From: Ardenticatenaceae bacterium
GTDB lineage: Bacteria; Chloroflexota; Anaerolineae; Promineifilales; Promineifilaceae
DNA: 64,000 bases
Direction of reading: 5' to 3'
Assembly (NCBI GenBank): GCA_020634315.1
Contig: JACKBV010000002.1
Location: forward strand, 1-64,000
Under the pieces are notes generated by a model. That model did not search any database. It had not been told where the DNA came from and was given only the letters and a program-made list of their open reading frames with translations. The translations under genes and the position numbers were made by a program. How positions within the stretch are numbered: the stretch's first letter is position 1; every line of letters starts with the position of its first letter. This document shows, in pieces, positions 32,535 to 42,090 of this stretch.

Positions 32535-33803
32535 TCAGTCCACCGTGTAATTACGCAAACGCGGATATTTCCAGGCAATCCACGCCGTCAGCAGCACGGT
32601 GGCAATGCCACCCGTCAAAATGGCAATCGGCGCACCAAAAACAGAAGCAATCAGCCCGGCTTCTAACTCGCCCAACTGCGGCCCGCCCATAAAAAAGACC
32701 ATATTCACACTTGTCATGCGGCCACGCAAATGGTCGGGCGTCAACACCTGCCGCAGCGTGCCGCGAATCACAGTCGAGACGGTATCACCCGCGCCAATGA
32801 GCATAAACAGCCCATAGGAAAGCCCGAAAATGGTGGAGAGGCCAAACAGCGCCGTCGCCACGCCATATACGGCCACGCTCCACAGCAGCACTTGCCCTTG
32901 CCGCCGAATGTCTTGGCGCAGGGCAACCACGCTCCCGGCAATGAGCGCACCAACGGGTTCGGCCGTTGCCAACAAGCCATAACCCGACGCCCCCACCCCT
33001 AGCACATCACTGGCGACAATCGGCAGCATCGTGCGTGCCGAGGAGAAAAAGGTAGCAAAAAAGTCGAGCAGCATCGTTCCCCAAATGACACGCGTGCGGT
33101 AAGTGAACTGGATTCCTTCGACCAGCGCCGACCAGCCTAAACCGGCCGTTGTCGCGGCGGCGTGCCCGCGATATGTCATCATCAACAGCGCCACAATAAC
33201 GGCCGCAAACGACACCGTATTGATCACATAAACCACGCCCACATCAAACTTCGCCACCATTAATCCGGACAATGCTGGCCCCATAATGGTTGCCAACTGC
33301 CACTGCAACGTGTTCAGGCTGACGGCATTGGTCAAATGCTGCGGCGCGACCAGGTTGGGGACAATAGATTGGCGTGCCGGGTTGTCAAACGCGGCAGCGG
33401 CCGCACCGGCGGCTGTCAGCAGGTAAATGAGCGGCACAGTGATGCGCCCGGTCAAGGTCAACCCGGCCAACAGGGCGGCAAAAAACATCGAGGCAACTTG
33501 CACCCACAGCAGCAGTTTGCGCCGGTCGTGTGTGTCTGCCAAAATGCCGCCCAACAGCGCAAAAATGACAATTGGGATGACGCGCACCAACCCCAATGCC
33601 CCTAATCCGAGCGCTTCTGCCCCCAGGTTGAGGACACGGCCGAAAACGGTGATTGTATACGTCTGATCTTGCAGCAAGTTGAAGATGTGCCAGTTAACGG
33701 CAATCAATTGCATTTGCGAGCCAATGGTGGAAAGTAAACGGCCGATCCACAACAATCGAAAATCTCGATATTGCAAAGCGGCCATGCGTGGAGCTTTGTT
33801 CAT
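32535..33803 (-). CDS. MFS transporter, EntS-like (MFS_3) family
   Basis: 422 residues with about 12 hydrophobic segments. The opening ALQYRDFRLLWIGRLLSTIG, QLIAVNWHIFNL and GGILADTHDRRKLLLWVQ (the DxxxRR loop between TM2 and TM3) is typical of the MFS_3 group around the enterobactin exporter EntS. The second-half counterpart is LRGRMTSVNMVFFMGGPQLG. It is a proton-coupled exporter of unknown substrate, probably a drug or siderophore-like compound. It stands alone, convergent with the acetyltransferase operon and upstream of a surface-protein operon on the same strand. Confidence 0.9.
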   Translation of the reverse strand: MNKAPRMAALQYRDFRLLWIGRLLSTIGSQMQLIAVNWHIFNLLQDQTYTITVFGRVLNLGAEALGLGALGLVRVIPIVIFALLGGILADTHDRRKLLLWVQVASMFFAALLAGLTLTGRITVPLIYLLTAAGAAAAAFDNPARQSIVPNLVAPQHLTNAVSLNTLQWQLATIMGPALSGLMVAKFDVGVVYVINTVSFAAVIVALLMMTYRGHAAATTAGLGWSALVEGIQFTYRTRVIWGTMLLDFFATFFSSARTMLPIVASDVLGVGASGYGLLATAEPVGALIAGSVVALRQDIRRQGQVLLWSVAVYGVATALFGLSTIFGLSYGLFMLIGAGDTVSTVIRGTLRQVLTPDHLRGRMTSVNMVFFMGGPQLGELEAGLIASVFGAPIAILTGGIATVLLTAWIAWKYPRLRNYTVD

Positions 33804-33921
33804 AGCAAACCTCGTTGTAGAGTGCGTCGATTGTAGCGGAAACGGCCGTTCTCACACAATGGCTTGCTTGCCCGATTTCAGCGAGCGAGCAGATGGACGA
33901 GCCAGCCGCTCGCCCCTCCAG

Positions 33922-36885
33922 CTATTGACTGCTACCCACCACCAATGGCAAAAACAGATTAGCCAACGACATCCATTCATACGCACCGGCATCGGGCGCA
34001 CTGTCACGCATGTCGCCATTCGCGTCCGTTGCGCTGCTTAACGTCGGATGACCAGCATCGACCAGCGGCACATCCTCCGCAGCCGGGAACAAATTTGCAC
34101 TGCTGCTAAAGCCGGGCAGGCCAGCGATAGAATTTTCGCCCCAGCCCAACGCCTGCCAGGCAGCCAGATCGCCGACCCCATCTACCCATTCGCCAGCCGT
34201 GAAGCCGCAAATGTTGTGGGAAACGGCCGTATATCCCCCGCCCGCCCAATCCACGTCAAAGCAGTTCCAACTTGCGCTGCTGCCCATGTACTCGATGGCA
34301 TTGCTAACGATGAGATGATTGCCGGTGCCTGCTTCGTTGAGGGAAACGGCCGTGCCGCCGCCGCTGATCACAATGCTGTTGTTGCGAATACTCACGGCAT
34401 CAATCGCACTGTCCCCTGGCCCCGGCGCTCTATCCGGCACGGCAATGCCCGTCACCGCAAACGGCTGCTGGTGGATGATGCTGTTATTTTCCACCGTACA
34501 ATTCGCACAAGAAGCCAGCCCAATGGCGACATTGCCCACATTTTCCACCCGATTGCCAGAAATGGTGACGTTGGTGAAGCTTTCGGCGGCACTGTAACCA
34601 GGATCAATGGCAATGCCCCAGCACCCCTGCCCGGCACCGCCAACATCTTCATGCACATAGTTCTCGGTGATGACCGCGTCCGCCAGATGCCCATGCGCCA
34701 CCAACGACGTGCCCCCACATTGGTTATTCCCATCCATCGAAGAACGATACAGTTCGTTCCCGCGCACCTGCACCCGCGACGAGTAGCTGAGATAGATGTT
34801 GTGGTCAAAAATGGAGCCATCGCCATTGTTTTCAAAGTAGCTGCCTTCGATGATCAAATCATCGCCGCCGCCGAGAAAGCCCTGGTGAAAATTGTTGGTG
34901 ATGGTGGCATTGCGCACGGTGAGGCGGTCGTTACGGCCGTTGCACTGCAAATCAGCCGGATCACAGGGATTCGACCCCGCCGAATGCACGCCAATGGCAA
35001 ACCCATCCAGGCGTACATTGTCAATGAGCACATCATTGACATCGTTGAAAAGAAACACGCCCCAACCATCGGTTGTCGCGCAGGTCGTACAGCGCAAATC
35101 GAGATTTTGCAAAACATAACCGGCATCGGCAAGGGCATTACCGCCGTTAGAAAACTCAAAGCCATGTCCGTCGCCCGTTTTCCAGAGAATAGGACGCGGC
35201 TCGCTGCCATCCCCCCAGGGTGGTGCGTAATCGGCAATGACGCAAGGCTGGCCCGCCGTGCAGCTCGTGGTGCGCCAAATGCCGCTAGATGCGCCCAGGT
35301 CAAACGCGCCGCCCCGACAAAAACGGATTTCATCCCCGGCGGCGATATTGGCATTGAAATAGGTTCGCGCTTGCTCGTAAGTTTGCCAGGGCGCGGCGGG
35401 CGTGTCGCCGCTGTTGCCATCATTACCGGCTACGCAGGCTGCATCCGCTTCTGCATCACAATCGCAGACATAGCGCACATTTGCCGCAGGCGCATCTGCG
35501 CCTAAATCAATGAGGTAGGCGTCGCCCGCGCCAAGTTCAAACCCACCGCAGCTATCGCCGCCCGTGCCTTGCTGCCAATCGGAGGCGAAGATGACGAAAC
35601 GGCCGTCTCCCGACCAACTGGCTCGCGGCTGCACCCAATAGCCACAGCCAGTCGAGCGATGATGTGTCAACCGCTGCACCGAGCCATCGGTAAATTGCAA
35701 AAACAGCTCTCCCTCTAAGGCACTCCAGCCATTACTGGGGTCGGCGGTAGTCGTGATCAGGCACGCGCCATTCATGCCACGACACGAGATGTGGTCGCCC
35801 ATCCAATCCATCACCTGCACGTAGGTCGGTTCACTCGCCGTTGCCGTGCCCGGCAGCAGCCGGTAGCCAAGCGACAGGCTGCCACTTGGATGATACAGCT
35901 CAAATGTCATGAAAAATTCTGTCGTGCCATCGGGCATCACCCCTAAATCGCCATGTTGATGCCCGTCATAGACACGCCCCACAAAAGCGCCGCTGTTCAA
36001 GTCAAAGGTTTCCAGGCCGCTGCACCGTTCGCTGCCATCGCGCGTCCACTGCACCATCATGTAATTTCCCAGCGGCGAGACGCCCACCCAATCCGGCTCG
36101 ACTTCGCCCCAATCCGGGTCTGGTTCACACGGCCCGGCATACAAATCGGCAGAGAGGTCTAGCTCGGCACCCAGGCTCATCGTTTCCAGGTTGAAGGCAA
36201 ACAGGCGCTGGTCGCTGTTGCTCGTAGACGCCATGCCCGCCAGCCAACGGCCGTTTCGTGAAATCTCGTCAAACGATTGGTTGCTGCGAATCCGCTCGTA
36301 AGGTGCGGGAAATGTGAACATCGTCGTCGTCTGCCCGCTGTCCACATTGGTAAACTGCAAACGGAGCGTGGTATCGTCATTGCCGTCATAATGAATCAGC
36401 GTGTGCGCCTGGGTCGGATGCCAGCGCGGCGCATTCCAAAGGGCGGTGTCCAGTCCGCCAACCAACGCCAGCGTCGGCAACTCGCGCACCACATACGTCT
36501 CGTTTTCAATGAGCAGCACATACGCATTGTCGGCGGAAAAGGCTTGTAACTGCGAGTAAATGTGTGTCGCCCATCCTCCGTTATCGCTGGCTGCGGTCAG
36601 GCGGCGCAGCGTTGTCCCAAAAACGGGGTCGCTGAAATCTTCGCCGACCGGCGCAGGCGACAATGGCGCAGGTGTCACCACCAAATCGGGGTCTGTAATG
36701 CCATCACTCTCCTGCGCAACGGCCGTTGACGGCAAGGTCGAGACAATTGATGCTTGAGCAGAGGTGGCGGGAGAAACGGCCGTTTCCCCCGCCGCGTTTT
36801 GCTTCACCTGAACCCACCACATCATCCCCAACAAAACAGTCATCCCCAGCAAAAGAAAGCCACGACTGAACTGTTTCCACATCAT
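33922..36885 (-). CDS. Secreted beta-propeller plus right-handed beta-helix protein
   Basis: 987 residues. An N-terminal signal or anchor (RGFLLLGMTVLLGMMWW) leads to a Ser/Thr/Pro linker. About 60-480 form a propeller-like region starting SDPVFGTTLRRLT, as in PD40/oligogalacturonate-lyase-type domains. About 500-960 form a parallel beta-helix with rungs such as LIIEGSYFENNGDGS, ITENYVHEDVGG, VTISGNRVENVGN and IRNNSIVISGG. DAGAYEW ends the helix and the protein terminates LFLPLVVGSSQ. It probably binds or cleaves polysaccharide outside the cell; no lyase active site was identified. Start 36885 has AAAGGAG. It is the last gene of a minus-strand operon, 62 bases after the 1711-residue protein. 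Confidence 0.85.
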   Translation of the reverse strand: MMWKQFSRGFLLLGMTVLLGMMWWVQVKQNAAGETAVSPATSAQASIVSTLPSTAVAQESDGITDPDLVVTPAPLSPAPVGEDFSDPVFGTTLRRLTAASDNGGWATHIYSQLQAFSADNAYVLLIENETYVVRELPTLALVGGLDTALWNAPRWHPTQAHTLIHYDGNDDTTLRLQFTNVDSGQTTTMFTFPAPYERIRSNQSFDEISRNGRWLAGMASTSNSDQRLFAFNLETMSLGAELDLSADLYAGPCEPDPDWGEVEPDWVGVSPLGNYMMVQWTRDGSERCSGLETFDLNSGAFVGRVYDGHQHGDLGVMPDGTTEFFMTFELYHPSGSLSLGYRLLPGTATASEPTYVQVMDWMGDHISCRGMNGACLITTTADPSNGWSALEGELFLQFTDGSVQRLTHHRSTGCGYWVQPRASWSGDGRFVIFASDWQQGTGGDSCGGFELGAGDAYLIDLGADAPAANVRYVCDCDAEADAACVAGNDGNSGDTPAAPWQTYEQARTYFNANIAAGDEIRFCRGGAFDLGASSGIWRTTSCTAGQPCVIADYAPPWGDGSEPRPILWKTGDGHGFEFSNGGNALADAGYVLQNLDLRCTTCATTDGWGVFLFNDVNDVLIDNVRLDGFAIGVHSAGSNPCDPADLQCNGRNDRLTVRNATITNNFHQGFLGGGDDLIIEGSYFENNGDGSIFDHNIYLSYSSRVQVRGNELYRSSMDGNNQCGGTSLVAHGHLADAVITENYVHEDVGGAGQGCWGIAIDPGYSAAESFTNVTISGNRVENVGNVAIGLASCANCTVENNSIIHQQPFAVTGIAVPDRAPGPGDSAIDAVSIRNNSIVISGGGTAVSLNEAGTGNHLIVSNAIEYMGSSASWNCFDVDWAGGGYTAVSHNICGFTAGEWVDGVGDLAAWQALGWGENSIAGLPGFSSSANLFPAAEDVPLVDAGHPTLSSATDANGDMRDSAPDAGAYEWMSLANLFLPLVVGSSQ

Positions 36886-36947
36886 CAAAACTCCTTTACG
36901 CGGGCTGTGGCTGCCAGCCGACAGCCACAGCCCGGCTGTTCTAGCCA

Positions 36948-39900
36948 TTAACGAACGATAATTGGCAAATATAACTCACTTATTGGCGATGGCGGTGTGG
37001 CAATGGTAAACACGGCCGTTTCCGTACACAATCCATTACTCGCCTGTGCCAGGTCGAATACGGCCGTATAATCGCCCAACGCCAAGGCCGCCGCATTTGT
37101 GCTGACGGTAGCGCGATACAATCCACCCGGCGGCAAATTGGGCACAGCCACCGCCTGGTTGAACACAGGCTGCCCGGCGTTATCCGCCAACACGACGGCA
37201 CCGGCGGCACCGGTCAGGGCCAGTGTGTCGCTGCTGTTGCGCACTTGCAGTTGTGCCTGTATCAACGCTTGCGGTTCGTAACTGCGCCGATTGACAACCA
37301 GATGGCAGGAAACGGCCGTTTCCGGGAAGCTGTCTGGCGTAGCCGGGTTACAGTCGTCATCAATCCCATTGCCAATGATTTCCATCTGCCCCGGATTAAC
37401 ATTGGGGTTATTATCGTCACAATCCTGCGTCTCGTCCCAGCCGTCTTCGTCCGCGTCCACAGGCGGCGGATCCAGCGGCAGGTTGGCCGAGGTCACGGTC
37501 ACGGTAAACGCCTGCGTCGTCGTGCTGAAGATGTCCTGCACCGTCACAGCCACCACATGCAAACCGAGCTGCTCTTCGCCTGGTGTCCAGGTTAACAGGC
37601 CATTGTTAAGGGCGATGCTCATGCCGTCGGGCGCAACAGGCAGGCTAAAAAGGAGCGTGTCGCCATCGGGATCATTGGCATTGACGGCGTAGGTGTAAAC
37701 GCTGCCAAAACTGACGGTCAGCGGCGGCGTGGAGAGGATGACCGGCGCATGGTTCACATCCCGTGTTACCAATACTTCCAGGATGAAGTTTTGCGTGTCG
37801 GTCAGACCAGCGGTGTCCGCAACTTCCACGGCTACGGGAACGGCCGTTTCCCCTTCTGGGTTCCACGTGATCAGCCCGCTGTTGGCGTCAATGCTCATAC
37901 CGGCAGGAGCAGTGGTCAAGGCAAAGGCAAGGGGATCGTTGTTGGGGTCAACGGCCGTTACGCCATAGCTGTACACGCCGCTCACATCCACCGCCACCAC
38001 CGGCACCGATATGATTTGCGGCGGCAAATTCGCGGGTGGATTACACGGGTCGCCCACAAATTCGGCCGTTGCCACATTGTTGCCCATCCGCCCATCTCCT
38101 TCGCGCAGCAGATGCACCGGTTCCCGATAAGAACCGCCCACCGCCAACTCGTGGAGGCTGGCCCCATTCACTTTTGTCTCTGTCGCCGTCAAGCGCAGCC
38201 GCGTCACGCCTTGCTGCTCCGGGAAAGTGATGACGCCAGAGCCGCTGGCATCAAAGGCAAAGGTTGTCGTAAAGCCATTCGACAACGACAGCGTGCCCGT
38301 TAAAAAGCCGGTATTGGCAAAACTATTGGTCACGGTCACGACGGTTGGGTTCACCGGGAAGGGGAAGGTGACTTCATAATAGGGCGGGCGCGGGTCGATG
38401 TCACCGCTGTTGCCCCAATTTTCAACCCAACCCAGATTCATATTCCCATCAATGCCACGAAAAGCCCAGCCGTTAAAGGCCATCACACAGCCCGTACACA
38501 TGCCGCTGGCGTCCACCGTCGTATGCGGCAGATGTGCCAGATTGACGCCGCTGACGAGAGGGTTGGTGATGGTTTCATTGATCGTCACGTAGACCGGGCT
38601 GTTTGCCGGGGCATTCCAATCAATGGTGACATCCTCAAATTCGCCAGGGTAGAGGGCCTGCGTCGTGACCGTCTGCGTGATGAGCATTCCCCCAGCCAGC
38701 GGGTCGCCATCGTAAAAGTTGACCGTTTGCCCGGCAGCGACATGCAAACCGCCGCCATTACCGATGCGTGCCGTCACACCGACAGCGGCGGGGCACATGG
38801 CGTCATTGTAACTGACGCGAGAAACGGTGAGGTCGGGGGCGGCAAAGGGGCTGACGCCGGGCAATGATTGTTGCGCACGGTAGGTGTTATAGGTTAGCCA
38901 GCCTGGCTCTGGCAGTGTGGGAGAGCCATCTGCCTTGATGTTGGCGGCGCTGTACTGCCATTGATTCCAGATGCGGCGAGACTGCGGCCAATTGTCGTTG
39001 GCGTCGCCCAAGACAATCAGACCATTGCGGGTAGGCGTCCCAACTTGATAACTGAAGTACGTGGGGATAAGGATTTCGGCATTGCCATCGTTGTCCACAT
39101 CGGCGACAACGGGGTAGCGAATGGGCCAGCCGTCGTTGACACGGTTGATGGCTGTTTCGTACAGGGTTTCGCTGGTTGCGCCATCGACAATGGTAAAGCG
39201 CTGCCGATCCAGGAGGAGGATTTCGTACGCGCCATCGCCGTCAAAATCAAAAGCGGTGGGAACGGGTGACAGATTGACGACTTTTTCATAGAACATCGCC
39301 TTTTCCCAGGCAAGGGTGCCATCGGTTTCGTAAAGGAGCAAGGTGATGTTGGATGGGTCGGCAAAGGTATTGTTTAATACGGTGCGGTTAACGGAAAGGG
39401 CGATTTCTACCTGTCCGTCGCCGTCGAAATCGGCAACGGCCGTTCCGCCCAACTCATAACTCACAGTATTGACAACATTCGAATACAGCTTCCAGGGGCC
39501 AGCATGAACCTGGCCGTCGTGCTCAAAGATAACGAGCGTATTATAGAAATGGTCGGCCAGGATGATTTCGGGGTAAGGGTCGTCATCAACATTGGCAACG
39601 GCCGTCCAGCCATCACCAAACGGGGCACTCAGCAGCGTTGTCGAGATCGTTTGCCCGCCATCCAAACTGTATTGAAAGCGATATTGATCGCCAACCTGGA
39701 AGTTGTAACGCCAGTACCAGACAATGTTGCCATCCTTGTCATAGGCACTAGGGCCAGCCAGGATTTCGCCATCGCCATCCATGTCCAGATCGGCCACATG
39801 ACGACCGCCACCATACCCATCCCAATAACTGGCACCAGGGTGGTTCGCCGTCGCCCGCAGCGTGCCGTCGGCATTAAAAATACGCACATTGGCGATCACT

Positions 39901-42083
39901 TCTGCCTGTCCATCTCCCTCCAGGTCGGCAAGCGCCACATTGGTGCTGTTGCTGGCACCCGGTGCGGCCTGCCATTTGAGCGTGCCATCATTATTAAACA
40001 CATAGAGGGTGGCAAATCCAACAATGGCAATTTCCGGTAAACCATCTCCATCCAGATCGCCCACGGCAGGTGTATGCCCTGAGTGGGAGAAGCCCCCGCC
40101 GGGAGTGGGGATGTTGAAGATCACTTCACCTGTATCACCGCGGAGGGCTTGAAGACGGCCGTTTCCAAAAATACTGTTCGTCACCATGATCACCGCGGGC
40201 ACATCCCGTTCGTTAATCAAGCCATCGCCATTGGTGTCGATGAGGGGGGCAACAGTTGGGGGATGTGCACCGCCGGGATATTCAGTTGAAGGCGCATTCC
40301 ACATCCATTCCACCACCGGCAGCCAATCGCGCACCGGCTGATATTGGCTGCGCTGGCCGCTGTGCGTGATGTTGTTATTTTCGTCCAGCTCCGGGATTTC
40401 GGCGCGGCTGTCTACCAGCGCATACACCAGGTTATCGCGGAACTGCATCACGCCTGCCGCCGGGATGGTCAGTGTGACGGCCTCATCACTTTGAAGGGTG
40501 CCGGAGTAGGTGCGGCTGCCTAGCAGTTGGTCGGCGCTGCTGTACAAGGCGTCGCCGTCCAAATCTTCAAAAAGGGTGATGTCGAAACGGCCGTTTACCG
40601 CACTGCCGCCCCGATTTTGCACGCCCACCGCAACCGGGCCAGCGGCGACCAGAGTGGTCGGGTCAATGTCGAGAGCGTCGGGATTAACGGCCGTAACCAG
40701 CAAATCCACCCCCTGCGCCAACACATCCAGGCCAAACGGCTGCACACCGTCGCAGCCGCCGTCATTTGCCGCCACAACCACCGGGAAGCGCCCCGTCTGG
40801 CTGATGCCCGCCGTCCAGGAGATAAGCCCGGTGGCGTCAATCGTCATACCAGTGGGCGCACTGAGCAAGTTGTAGGTGAGGGGATCGCTGTCGGGGTCAA
40901 CGGCCGTTACCGCATACAGATACCCCTGCCCCGCCGCCACCGCTTGCACCGGCTGCGACAGAATCAGCGGCGGCCGGTTAAACACCCCATTGTCCAGGGG
41001 ATCGCTGGCACAACTCACTTCCGTGCCATCGTCTACCGTATCGTTATCCGTGTCCGGCAAATTTGGGTTTGTGCCCAATTCGCACTCGCGCCGGTTAGGC
41101 AGCCCGTCCCCATCATTGTCCGGCAGCGCGTCGGTCGGGTCATGCGGATCGAGGCCATACGTTGTTTCGCAGGCATCGCTCATGCCGTCGCCATCGCTGT
41201 CTGGCGGCACGGCCAGGGCACGCAGCGCCAGCGCCGTCGAATAGGGATCATCCACCCAACTGCCGTTGGCCTGCTGCTGCCCGTCCAGGTAGGCAATGGC
41301 GTCTTGTTCGGCCGCAGTCACGGGCAGCCCGGTCTGCAAAATGGCGTGGAGAACGAGGGCCGTCTCGAACGGAGTGCTTTCTGGCTCGCCGTAACCACCA
41401 TCCACGCCTTGCTGCCCGTGCATATAGGTGACGACGCGGTTTTGCATACCCGTCAGGGCAAACGTGGCGTCGTGGGCATTCAGGGTTGCCAGGGCCAGCG
41501 CGGTGTAAAAGATGTGGCTGTCATCGCCGCGCATTAACCCCCAGCCGCCGTCGGGGTTGATGGTGTAGATAAGGTAGGCGAGACTGCGGCTGAAGAGGGC
41601 TGTGTCGCTGACGCCGCCAGCTTTGAGGGCTGTAAGGGTAACGGCCGTATCCCACACATTACTCTCGACACCGGGCAGCGTGCCCCAGCCGCCGTCCAGA
41701 TTTTGCCGCGCCAGCAAAGCGGCGACATCGGCGCTCACATCTTGCCCGCTTCCGGCCAGCGCCAGGATGCGCTGCGCCAGAAATGGCGTCAAGTCCGTCG
41801 CCTCCCCGGCCAGATATTGGATACCGTTTTGCTGATTGCTCGTCGCGGTGGCTTCCAAATCGCGCAGCGCCTGCACAACGATAGAGCTGCTGGGAAAGAG
41901 ACCGTTGAGCGCGGTCGCACTGCCGCCCCAACTGCCATCAACATTCTGCGTGGCATACAAATATGTTAGCCCATCCTCTGGCGTCAATTCAGGCGCATCT
42001 TCAGAGTACACCCTGACCCCAGGCAACAGCAATCCGACAAAAACAAACAAACACAAAAATATGAAATACTTTTTATTTTCCAT
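36948..42083 (-). CDS. Giant multidomain secreted surface protein (1711 aa)
   Basis: A classic signal peptide (FLCLFVFVGLLLPG) is followed by: a prenyltransferase-like alpha/alpha-toroid (about 30-285; repeated NVDGSWGG, NLDGGWGT, NPDGGWGL, VDGGYGEP); thrombospondin type 3/EF-hand calcium repeats (DSDGDGMSDACE, DNDGDGLPNRRE, about 290-350); a cadherin-like Ig domain (about 365-450); a CARDB-like domain; FG-GAP/VCBS propeller repeats (VGDLDGDGLPEIAI, VADFDGDGQVEIALS, VADVDNDGNAEILI, about 590-1010); a second CARDB-like domain; two further cadherin-like Ig domains (about 1330-1530); and a MopE-like metal-binding motif, DDNNPNVNPG with GNGIDDDCNP. It ends SELYLPIIVR. It is presumably a calcium-stabilised adhesin or sheath component. 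The preceding gene ends 7 bases upstream, so they form one operon. Confidence 0.9.
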   Translation of the reverse strand: MENKKYFIFLCLFVFVGLLLPGVRVYSEDAPELTPEDGLTYLYATQNVDGSWGGSATALNGLFPSSSIVVQALRDLEATATSNQQNGIQYLAGEATDLTPFLAQRILALAGSGQDVSADVAALLARQNLDGGWGTLPGVESNVWDTAVTLTALKAGGVSDTALFSRSLAYLIYTINPDGGWGLMRGDDSHIFYTALALATLNAHDATFALTGMQNRVVTYMHGQQGVDGGYGEPESTPFETALVLHAILQTGLPVTAAEQDAIAYLDGQQQANGSWVDDPYSTALALRALAVPPDSDGDGMSDACETTYGLDPHDPTDALPDNDGDGLPNRRECELGTNPNLPDTDNDTVDDGTEVSCASDPLDNGVFNRPPLILSQPVQAVAAGQGYLYAVTAVDPDSDPLTYNLLSAPTGMTIDATGLISWTAGISQTGRFPVVVAANDGGCDGVQPFGLDVLAQGVDLLVTAVNPDALDIDPTTLVAAGPVAVGVQNRGGSAVNGRFDITLFEDLDGDALYSSADQLLGSRTYSGTLQSDEAVTLTIPAAGVMQFRDNLVYALVDSRAEIPELDENNNITHSGQRSQYQPVRDWLPVVEWMWNAPSTEYPGGAHPPTVAPLIDTNGDGLINERDVPAVIMVTNSIFGNGRLQALRGDTGEVIFNIPTPGGGFSHSGHTPAVGDLDGDGLPEIAIVGFATLYVFNNDGTLKWQAAPGASNSTNVALADLEGDGQAEVIANVRIFNADGTLRATANHPGASYWDGYGGGRHVADLDMDGDGEILAGPSAYDKDGNIVWYWRYNFQVGDQYRFQYSLDGGQTISTTLLSAPFGDGWTAVANVDDDPYPEIILADHFYNTLVIFEHDGQVHAGPWKLYSNVVNTVSYELGGTAVADFDGDGQVEIALSVNRTVLNNTFADPSNITLLLYETDGTLAWEKAMFYEKVVNLSPVPTAFDFDGDGAYEILLLDRQRFTIVDGATSETLYETAINRVNDGWPIRYPVVADVDNDGNAEILIPTYFSYQVGTPTRNGLIVLGDANDNWPQSRRIWNQWQYSAANIKADGSPTLPEPGWLTYNTYRAQQSLPGVSPFAAPDLTVSRVSYNDAMCPAAVGVTARIGNGGGLHVAAGQTVNFYDGDPLAGGMLITQTVTTQALYPGEFEDVTIDWNAPANSPVYVTINETITNPLVSGVNLAHLPHTTVDASGMCTGCVMAFNGWAFRGIDGNMNLGWVENWGNSGDIDPRPPYYEVTFPFPVNPTVVTVTNSFANTGFLTGTLSLSNGFTTTFAFDASGSGVITFPEQQGVTRLRLTATETKVNGASLHELAVGGSYREPVHLLREGDGRMGNNVATAEFVGDPCNPPANLPPQIISVPVVAVDVSGVYSYGVTAVDPNNDPLAFALTTAPAGMSIDANSGLITWNPEGETAVPVAVEVADTAGLTDTQNFILEVLVTRDVNHAPVILSTPPLTVSFGSVYTYAVNANDPDGDTLLFSLPVAPDGMSIALNNGLLTWTPGEEQLGLHVVAVTVQDIFSTTTQAFTVTVTSANLPLDPPPVDADEDGWDETQDCDDNNPNVNPGQMEIIGNGIDDDCNPATPDSFPETAVSCHLVVNRRSYEPQALIQAQLQVRNSSDTLALTGAAGAVVLADNAGQPVFNQAVAVPNLPPGGLYRATVSTNAAALALGDYTAVFDLAQASNGLCTETAVFTIATPPSPISELYLPIIVR

Positions 42084-42090
42084 ATATCGC

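Noticed and set aside
34048..35505. 485-codon open frame on plus, opposite the beta-helix gene
   Set aside because: It is antisense to a clear secreted protein, has no domain or ribosome binding site, and is a by-product of codon bias and octamer sites.
40527..41537. 336-codon plus frame opposite the 1711-residue protein
   Set aside because: Antisense to well-supported calcium-repeat and Ig domains; composition is nonsense-like.
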